The notes under the pieces were generated by a model. It saw nothing but the letters and a program-made list of their open reading frames with translations. It did not search any database and was not told the DNA's origin. 64,000 nucleotides of DNA from Candolleomyces eurysporus (lineage: Eukaryota > Basidiomycota > Agaricomycetes > Agaricales > Psathyrellaceae), in the NCBI GenBank assembly GCA_027579435.1, contig JANBPK010000878.1:1-64000 (forward strand). The letters are read 5' to 3'. Below, piece after piece: positions 56,883 to 64,000 of the stretch (the stretch's first letter is position 1; every line of letters starts with the position of its first letter). A program made the translations under genes and the position numbers.

Positions 56883-57433
56883 GACGTTCAGGTGGCAAGA
56901 CAGAAAGTTAGAGAGCTCAATGGGTCCAGGGTTGAGGCTTTAAAAGGGTCACCCTTGTGACTCGGAAGCAGCGAAGCAAGCCTTAAGCTCAAGGTTTAAT
57001 CTTAAAGCGTCAGTGGGGTGGCGATACCAAGAAATGGAAGGCCTGGGGCGCCGTCATTCTCCCCGCAATGAGTACCATACAGAGACACTCAGTCTGGTTA
57101 TGACAGAAGACCAGTCGTCACAGCTATGGAGAAGAAGTTAAGCATATTTAATCGCTCCAAAATAGAATGAAACATAGATTCAGATATTGTGAGGTCGCGA
57201 GGGAACATTGGCAATGAGCTTGTCTAGGAAGCGACCTATTGAGGAAAACGCCGCACTAAATATAGGTCTGGGAAGGCCCCGGTTGGCTGAGATAGAGCAG
57301 AAAGAGGTAATAGGGTGGCACAAGTACACAAGCCGGATTCAGGTCTATGCCGTAGGTCAGTTAGTTTGTAAGGGGGTGACGAGACCTACTTACAAGATTT
57401 TGGGTGGTACGATCAAGTAGCTTTTCCTTCGAG
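56883..57433. other. Intergenic
   Basis: Promoter side of secreted protein 2 and 3' side of the methyltransferase gene. No gene seen. Confidence 0.4.
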
Positions 57434-58131
57434 TTACAACAATTGACCTCGTTCGCATAGATATCCTTTGGAGTCAAACAGGACACCCTCTTCAGCGAGG
57501 AAAGCGCGCTTCTGATCAACGCGCACATTGGCTTCATCGCCCTTGGCCCATTCTCCGAAGAAACCTCCAATGAAGAGGTCCGACGCAATAACGCGATGAC
57601 AGGGCACGTATGGACTGAAGGGATTGCTTCTCAAAGCTGTCCCGGCTACACATATGCATTCAGTGTGCAATCTCTTGTGGCATCGAGGATGAGCCCACAT
57701 ACCAGATCTCGGAGATCCGCCAACGGCTTGGGCTACCCCCTTGTACGTTGTGACCTTTCCTGGAGGGATCGTGAGTAGGAAGTCATACACTTTCCATTGA
57801 TAAGGTGTCAGGCGCTACTCGGGCGAAGTGTAAGCCAATAACTCCCGGGTTGATTGAGGTCAAGAGAAGGCTTGCCTTCCCCACACGAGTCTTGTACTTT
57901 GCCCTGGCGTTGATGTCCACAGGGTAGACTATGTCAGGTGCACTATGATGAGAAGATGCTTCGTCGCTGTCATTTCCGGACCTTGTTGACGATGTGGGTG
58001 TCGCAGAACCTTCGCTGTTCATGCTTGCTTCGTCTTGAGCTGCTGCAAATTCTTGAGTTTTTNGACCGTTCGAGCGCGTTTGATGGCGCGGAGTAGCGAT
58101 ATTTATCAAAATCTAGTCTAATTGGGGCCAT
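57434..58131 (-). CDS. MGMT: O6-alkylguanine-DNA alkyltransferase, 189 aa
   Basis: A suicide DNA-repair protein that moves the alkyl group from O6-alkylguanine to its own cysteine. Exons (minus): 58131-57885, 57814-57703 and 57645-57434. Residues 1-80 are a polar, Ser-rich extension; the catalytic domain then begins RLTPYQWKVYDFLLTIPPGK with TTYKGVAQAVG (winged-helix part) and holds the active-site PCHRVI at about 134-139 (Cys135), followed by GGFFGEW and KRAFLAEEGV. The N at 58063 sits in an A/T run and is surplus: without it ERSKTQEFAAAQDEAS reads through. The first intron (57815-57884) has donor GTGGGG, unusual but in phase. Nuclear role expected. Confidence 0.88.
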
Positions 58132-58606
58132 TATCGAGCTCCTTGACGAGCGTACACGTTCGTGAATGTGGGGGTTCAGCAAGAGCAAGAAATTGTGCAC
58201 GCCTGACTCATATAGGCTCGTTACCGCCCTGTGGGAAGCTTTCTCGGATCTTGCCGTGACCTGACCGACGAGCGGAGCACGCCCTCGTCCCTGCGTCGCT
58301 CACCATCACGTCCAATAAACTCCCTATTATTCCTTCATTTTTCTAAATAACAGACTTGAAGTAGAACAAGCAAGGAATACTGGAAAGCATCTCACAGAAA
58401 GAAGCCACGTACCGTGTGATTCACCTCCACGATATCTAGAAAGAAGCCTTCTAACACCAGCCGCCAAGAATCTCCGAATTTAAAGCAGCTCTCTGATTTC
58501 CACAGGAACAACGCCTGGAATACAATTATAAAGAGCCAGGGATAATAGCTCCCAGGTTCTCCCCACAACCCCTGCCCGTCTACGTCCAGCACGTCCAGCT
58601 TGAACT

Positions 58607-61334
58607 ATGCCTGTCGCTGGAACGAGGACCAAGAGATGGCCGTACCCTCTGTTCTGGGACAATCTTTCGGCCTTCGACACTTGGAGAGCGACTATCGCGG
58701 GACCTATTGACCACTCGGAGGGTGTTTTGAAATACATTCCACGAAAGCTGCGGCCTGCCGACGCTGCTGGGAAGGGTAAACTTTTGGTGAGGATGCTCGT
58801 CTGCACTTTGCGGTGTTAAAGGTACTAATGTTATCTAATTGTAGGTCTCTCATGATTTTAAGGTTCAAGCAATGTATCGTACACTCCACCTCTGGACGCT
58901 CACTATGATGTCAGGGTGGTTACGTAGAAGACCCATTCTCCAAGTCGTACACTTTCAACTGGTGGTCGTCGACTGATAGCTTCAACTAGTAAGCGCCCGA
59001 CCGTTGCTTCCTCCTTCAAGCGATGTTGACAGTGTACTGTGTGCAGCTTCTCTCATCATCGTATTACCATTCCTCCCCCGGAATGGATTACAGCTGCTCA
59101 TCGTGCAGGGAGCACTATGCTTGGAACAATGTATGTTCTTCGTAACAACTACCAACGCTTCGAACTAACAGTATCCTATTTGCAGCATCTTCGAAGGAGG
59201 AAGCGAGATTGACATGCTCCGAATGATCATGGGCAGGGTTCCTGGCGTCAACTCGGCAGAAATCGAGACCCAAGCCAACACAACCCTTCCTCTCACACCC
59301 TACTACGCCGAACTTTTCGCTGATATAGCAAAAGAACGCGGCTTTGACGGCTACCTGCTCAACATTGAGATTGGCTTGGGCCGCGGTGCGGAGCAGGCTC
59401 GTGCATTGGCAGCGTGGATTACCATTCTCCAGTCAGAGCTGGTGAAGAAAGTGGGTCCGCATGCTCAGACGATCTGGTATGACAGTGTCACCATTCGAGG
59501 TGAGCTTTGGTGGCAGGATAGGCTGAACAGCGCGAACTTGCCGTTCTTCCTCAATTCTAGTGGCATTTTCACCAATTATTGGGTACGTTACGTTCTAGGC
59601 TGTGCTCACGATACAATATGAATTATCATTCTGCAGTGGTACAACGACGCACCTCAGAAGCAGATCGCCTACTACAGCAGGATCGACCCAAACCTCACTG
59701 GGGCAACTCAAGATGAACATCCTCAAGTCGTCAGACACAGCATTCAAGACATTTACGTCGGCATCGACGTCTGGGGACGAGGAAGTCACGGTGGAGGTGG
59801 CTTCGGAGCATATCGAGCCCTGGACCACATCGCCCCTATGACCTTGGGTCTGAGTTGTGCATTCTTCGCCCAGGGATGGACTTGGGAAACCGAAGAGAAC
59901 AACCCAGGTTGGAACTGGGACGCTTTCTGGGACTATGATTCCAGATTGTGGGTCGGTCCCGCATCGGGCAGCGTCACTGTTCCTCCGCTCGTGATTAAGG
60001 GAGGCGAAACTCCATGTACCCATGGACCCTTCACCCCAGTCTCATCTTACTTCCCCCACCTCCCACCTCCCGAACCTTACGACCTCCCTTTCTACACCAA
60101 CTTCTCCCCGGGAATCGGCGACTCTTGGTTCGTAGAAGGCAGAAAGGTCTGGCAGTCGGCCAAAGGTTGGACGGATATGGACAAGCAAACCCTCGTCGGT
60201 GACTTGATCTGGCCCCGACCTAAGATATCTCGCTTGGACAATCGCACTGACGCCGCACCCATCGCCATCACGAAGATGAACATGGCAGATGCCTGGAACG
60301 GTGGAAACTCTATCCGAATTACCATCTCCATCCCTGGTTCCAACAATGGCTACCACGCTCTTTGGGTCCCCATCCAGACTCTCAACCTCACAAGCCGACG
60401 CAGATACGAGGCCACCGCTGTCTACAAGATCGCAGCTAACAGCAACGTCGAGACCGAATTTACTATCGGTCTTCGTACATCCGCGAATGCGGATCTGATG
60501 AAGATTATCACGAGCTCGACGATCACACTCGCGAACGGATGGAAGAAGGCTGTAGTTCAATTCGAGATATCCACACCGGCAGCCGGAGGGCCGGTCCTCA
60601 CGCAAGGCCAACTTGGCCTCATCATCGCCATCGTTCTCAAAAACCCCTCACCCGCCGTCGAACTGCCCTTCCTAGTCGGCCAACTCAGCGTCTACCCCTC
60701 CGTACCCGACTCCTACAAAGAGTACGACCTGATTCAGCATTGGATTTTCTTCGAATCCGAGAGTACTACGACGCCGCTGAATGGAACGCTCAATTGGGAA
60801 GTAGCGGTCGCCTTTGACCCTGTGGCCCCTATTACGATTAGCGACCCCGAAGATACGCGTATCCCGTGGAATTTGCAGCCTACGAAACCTTGGTTCCCCA
60901 AGTTTTTGTACTTCAATGTTTATGCGCAGCAGTTGCCCGGAGGTGCGGGGTCGACGCCGGGCCCCTTGACGTGGATTGGGACGTCGACTTACATTAACGT
61001 GGGCGATAAGAAGACCTTCCCTGTCTATCAGGAGAATCTGCCATTTACTTCGGGTCAGAGGAGGTATGAATTCAAGGTGCAGGCGGTATTGGAGACTGGT
61101 GAGGTGCATTCGGAGTGGTTGTCGTTTATGTCGGCGTCGGCGGTGGATTCTAGTGTGGCGGGCATTGAGGAGGTGGCAGAGGATTCGGCGTCGTCTGTCT
61201 TGGCTGAGGTGGCATCAAACCAGGAAGTGTTGGGAGAAGATAAGAAGCCAAAACGCAGGTCAAGTGTTACGTCCATGATGAATAGGCTTCGTGTGGGGAA
61301 GGGAGACAAATCGGAGACGGCGTCGACGAAGTGA
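58607..61334 (+). CDS. ENGase: GH85 endo-beta-N-acetylglucosaminidase, about 816 aa
   Basis: Cuts the chitobiose core of N-glycans. Exons: 58607-58786, 58845-58862, 58915-58988, 59047-59130, 59186-59582 and 59637-61334; all joins in phase. N-terminal WPYPLFWDNLSAFDTW, then GGYVEDPF, ITIPPPEWITAAHR and GTIIFEGG lead to the catalytic LLNIEIG (Asn178 and Glu180 in my count; the N-x-E pair of family 85). TIWYDSVTIRGELWWQDRLN and DIYVGIDVWGRGSHGGGGF follow. The C-terminal half has beta-rich modules typical of cytosolic ENGases. No signal peptide, so cytosolic action on free glycans or misfolded glycoproteins is likely. The last ~60 residues (KKPKRRSSVTSM, RVGKGDKS) are low complexity and basic. 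Exon 2 has only six codons; if mis-called, GGYVEDP still joins in phase. No lesion. Confidence 0.92.
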
Positions 61335-62059
61335 TTGCTTCATTGTCGAGGATAAATTGTCATGGGAGAATCATGTGTAACATTATTTCAAGGACTGTTG
61401 ATATTGCATGCTTCCGTGTGCAGACTGTAACGAAATATACGAATACATTTACGATGTCTACCAATCTTACCTGCTACATCCCTCAAACAAGTAGTTACAT
61501 GGGAGGTCGTACATATCCTATTCCCAGCTGTCGGCTACAGCGTCTAGGAAGGATGGAACAATCGCGAACCCGCGTCAATAAAAGAACTCCATTGTGCGAC
61601 ACGACATCGCTACGCTAGTAGCGTATCTTCAAGGGACACTGGGCCTTTCCGCTCAAGCGGCAAGGGGAGGGTTCGGGGGGATTTCAACGCTAAGGGTGAG
61701 TACTGTGATGAGAATGTTTGTGTTCAGAACCTTAGCCTCGCGCGCATGAATGACTGAAAGTAAAAGGACGGGACAACAATGCGCGTCTCTCAATAACAAA
61801 GTACCAGGCGTTGCAGCGAGGCCGGCTTCGAGAATCATCTAGTCAAGCTTAGATTTTCAGTGTCGTCCTGTTACAACAAGGAGTCTACAAAGACAGGGAG
61901 AAGGTAACTAAAAAGCCATAGATAGTCTGGTTATGTCGTGGAAAACGAGAAGATACCAACGTTGCTGGTGTCCGACAGATCTTCTACGGAAAAGCTAAAC
62001 TGTGTAATCGCAGCTCACGACAGTGTGTCCCCCCCTGCGACCAGCCCATGTCAGCACAA
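61335..62059. other. Intergenic, convergent 3' ends
   Basis: 3' sides of the ENGase gene (+) and the NACHT-TPR gene (-). No gene seen. Confidence 0.5.
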
Positions 62060-64000
62060 TCACGGTGCAGGCTCTGGACATGAGGCTGACAATCGCTTTG
62101 CTTCTTCTTTCAACGTCGACATCTTGGAGAGATCTTTTTCTTGTCTCGTAGCATCGAAGCGCATCTGGAGGAGAGAACCTAATTTAAGGAGATATTCAGC
62201 TCGAGACCGGTGTCCAACAGTATAGTGCAACTCCAGGAGTTCCTCGCAGTGGGCTATTGCTTCTTGGAGATGGGAGAGTGCACGGCTTTCTTCGTACATG
62301 GCTTGGAGGGATCCGACAAGGCTGCCGAGCGGATACGAGCGATCTAGATGAGGCGATGATCGAAGTTCAAGCGCTTGGCGAAGCAGGGAAATGGCCTTGT
62401 CAAGGTCAGCCATGGTGCCTGTGCGCCCATAACGATCCATGAGTGCATTTCCAAGACTGGTGAGTGAAAAAAAGCGATTGGGATGAGGGGGTGGTCGAAG
62501 TTCGAGTGCTTCGCGGTGTAAGGAAATGGACTCTTCGAGGTTAGCCTCGGTGCCTGTGCGCCGATGACGGTCTACGAGTGCATTGCCGAGATTGTAGAGT
62601 GAAGATGAGCGATCTGGATGTGCGGATGGTAGAAGTTCGAGTGCTTCACGATGCAAGGAAATGGCCTCCTCAAGGTCAGCCATGTTGCCCGTGTGCCGAT
62701 GATAATCCATGAGTGCATTGCCGAGATTATAGAGCGAGACTGAGCGATCTGGATCAGAGGACGATTGAAGGGTGAGTGCTTCGCGATACAGGGAAATGGC
62801 CTCCTCGAGGTCAGCCGTGGTCCGTGTGTACCGATAACGATCCAGGAGTGCATTGCCGAGGATGCCCAGTGAGTCTGGGCGACTTGGATGAGAGGATGGT
62901 CGAAGTTCAAGTGCGGCACGAGACAGGGAAATGGCCTCGTCCCATTCCATGAGAGATCTGGTGTTATGAGCACGCCGACGAACCACATCGGCCAGGTCTT
63001 CAATCATTTGGGGGATGCCAGGTTGGAGTGCAAGTCCTTCACGATACAAGTGGATGGCGGAATCCAACTCCGACGGTTTGAAGCACCTCCTCCCCTGGTA
63101 CAAATGTTGGTTGGAATATCCAAGAGCGTAGTGCGCAGCGGTAGAGATCCGGTCACTCGAACGAATGAACAACTCCGGATCCTGTCGCAAATGCTTCAGT
63201 AGACACTCAATGCAACGGAGGAAGAGTCGGACGTGATGGGATGGATGTGCAAAGAAACATCCCGATCGACTTTGGGTTGTCAGGAAGTCTCGAAGGGAGG
63301 TGTGGCACAATGTAACGGGTATGCTGTCCGTCCCGGGGATCTGGATGATTGCTTGCAAGTTCACGAGAACGTTTACAACCTCGTACGTATGGATTCCGAG
63401 GAGCTCTGCGATTCCTGATGTCGGAAGGGGAGCTACTAGCAGGGCAATAGTTGATATAATATCGGGGAAGTGGGGGAGGTGCTTGGAGCGGGCCAATGTT
63501 TGTGTGTAAAGTCCATCTAGGCCGGGGTTCATTTTGAGGGCCAAGGGAAGTCGATCCATCGGCGTTGGTGGATCGTTCACTTCAGTGTTTGTTGCCATGA
63601 TGAATTTAAACACGACTGAGGCGAAAATGAATGATCCCCCGATATGTTCGACAAGTTTGCGTCGATCACTCTGGGCAGGCCACTCTCCGTGCTGTTGAAC
63701 GTACGCTCGGACGACCGGGTTCCGACTACATCCATCCTCGAAAAGGATGTCAAGGAAGGTGGCAATGTCGTCGTCGGAGCAATGATCTGCAAGGTTGTCC
63801 AACTTGACTGCTGGAATATTCAGGCGTGACTGGATATGTTCTTCCACCCGGCTCGTGATGAAAACGCGGAGGGGAATAAGCGGGTTTTCGTTGAAGAACT
63901 CGAGCATTCCGTCGATGAGCTCCTGGACTTCATCTTTGTTCTCGCATTCGTCCAACCCATCCAATACGATGAGAAATGGGACTTGTGTCAATGTCCTGAC
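62060..64000 (-). CDS. NACHT-TPR NLR-like protein, 5' partial
   Basis: Open to the right window edge on the minus strand; the start and Walker A lie outside. It begins inside NACHT with Walker B FLIVLDGLDECENKDE and the sensor-like VFITSRVE, followed by the helical NACHT-associated part (HIGGSFIFASVVFKFIMAT, CHTSLRDFLT). From about 63060 down to 62150 come at least six tetratricopeptide repeats of about 45 residues with the pattern DLEEAISLHREALEL and SLYNLGNALMDR. This NACHT-TPR layout is frequent in Agaricomycetes; TPRs are the sensor in this NLR class as WD40s are in the other. No intron and no lesion in the visible part; stop at 62060-62062. Different NACHT sequence from NLR2 and NLR3, so a separate family. 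Confidence 0.9.
   Translation of the reverse strand, partial: VRTLTQVPFLIVLDGLDECENKDEVQELIDGMLEFFNENPLIPLRVFITSRVEEHIQSRLNIPAVKLDNLADHCSDDDIATFLDILFEDGCSRNPVVRAYVQQHGEWPAQSDRRKLVEHIGGSFIFASVVFKFIMATNTEVNDPPTPMDRLPLALKMNPGLDGLYTQTLARSKHLPHFPDIISTIALLVAPLPTSGIAELLGIHTYEVVNVLVNLQAIIQIPGTDSIPVTLCHTSLRDFLTTQSRSGCFFAHPSHHVRLFLRCIECLLKHLRQDPELFIRSSDRISTAAHYALGYSNQHLYQGRRCFKPSELDSAIHLYREGLALQPGIPQMIEDLADVVRRRAHNTRSLMEWDEAISLSRAALELRPSSHPSRPDSLGILGNALLDRYRYTRTTADLEEAISLYREALTLQSSSDPDRSVSLYNLGNALMDYHRHTGNMADLEEAISLHREALELLPSAHPDRSSSLYNLGNALVDRHRRTGTEANLEESISLHREALELRPPPHPNRFFSLTSLGNALMDRYGRTGTMADLDKAISLLRQALELRSSPHLDRSYPLGSLVGSLQAMYEESRALSHLQEAIAHCEELLELHYTVGHRSRAEYLLKLGSLLQMRFDATRQEKDLSKMSTLKEEAKRLSASCPEPAP

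Noticed and set aside
1..64000. CRISPR array or bacterial-type operons
   Set aside because: The many GT-AG introns and gene families are eukaryotic; no regularly spaced short repeats with unique spacers were seen.

Overview
The window is fungal nuclear DNA, almost certainly from a mushroom-forming basidiomycete (Agaricomycetes). The evidence is densely packed genes cut by many 50-65 nt GT-AG introns, together with NACHT-WD40 and NACHT-TPR NLR-like proteins, F-box/leucine-rich families, a DUF6533 membrane protein, WSC proteins and a small secreted cysteine protein pair. Scattered Ns and one-base homopolymer errors are typical of a draft assembly. Wherever I could test a single N against a paralogue or a conserved motif, it behaved as a surplus base.

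Left part (1-23 kb): three related NACHT-WD40 genes on the + strand. The first enters from the left edge with only its WD40 end (1-1178). The second (8140-11672) and third (19646-23029) are complete and share exon structure, 5' leader and 3' flank. Between them lie an intact D-arabinono-1,4-lactone oxidase gene (2321-4177) and decayed genes: a PC-esterase (4249-5170), a La RNA-binding protein that has lost its middle (13349-14240), and a WSC-domain protein (15348-16660). NACHT and WD40 exons and their 3' flanks are AT-rich; their first exons and the neighbouring genes are GC-rich.

Middle part (23.6-41.4 kb): SEC63 (minus) shares a short divergent promoter with the first of five F-box/leucine-rich paralogues (26370-28099, 28630-30380, 30920-32654, 33203-34980, 39587-41355). 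The third paralogue carries a copied piece of the SEC63 promoter and exon 1, so an A-B pair was copied to give C-D. The second copy has a nonsense codon. A DUF6533 membrane protein gene (36852-38679) and a relic of its 5' end separate copies four and five.

Right part (41.9-64 kb): a SAMHD1-like HD-domain dNTPase (41895-44264), a divergent Ras-like protein with CaaX end CTVM but a broken P-loop (44999-45820), an unrelated F-box protein (46150-48095), a conserved multi-pass membrane protein (48151-50405, minus), an acyl-CoA oxidase (50907-53101, minus), two paralogous 81-residue secreted proteins (54466-54783 and 56571-56882, minus), an O6-methylguanine-DNA methyltransferase (57434-58131, minus), a GH85 ENGase (58607-61334) and the NACHT-TPR end of a different NLR entering from the right edge (62060-64000, minus).

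The most interesting theme is a fast-evolving region in which putative NLR receptors and F-box proteins are being duplicated, repeat-shuffled and broken next to stable housekeeping genes. A role in non-self recognition is an inference from family membership, not something the sequence proves.
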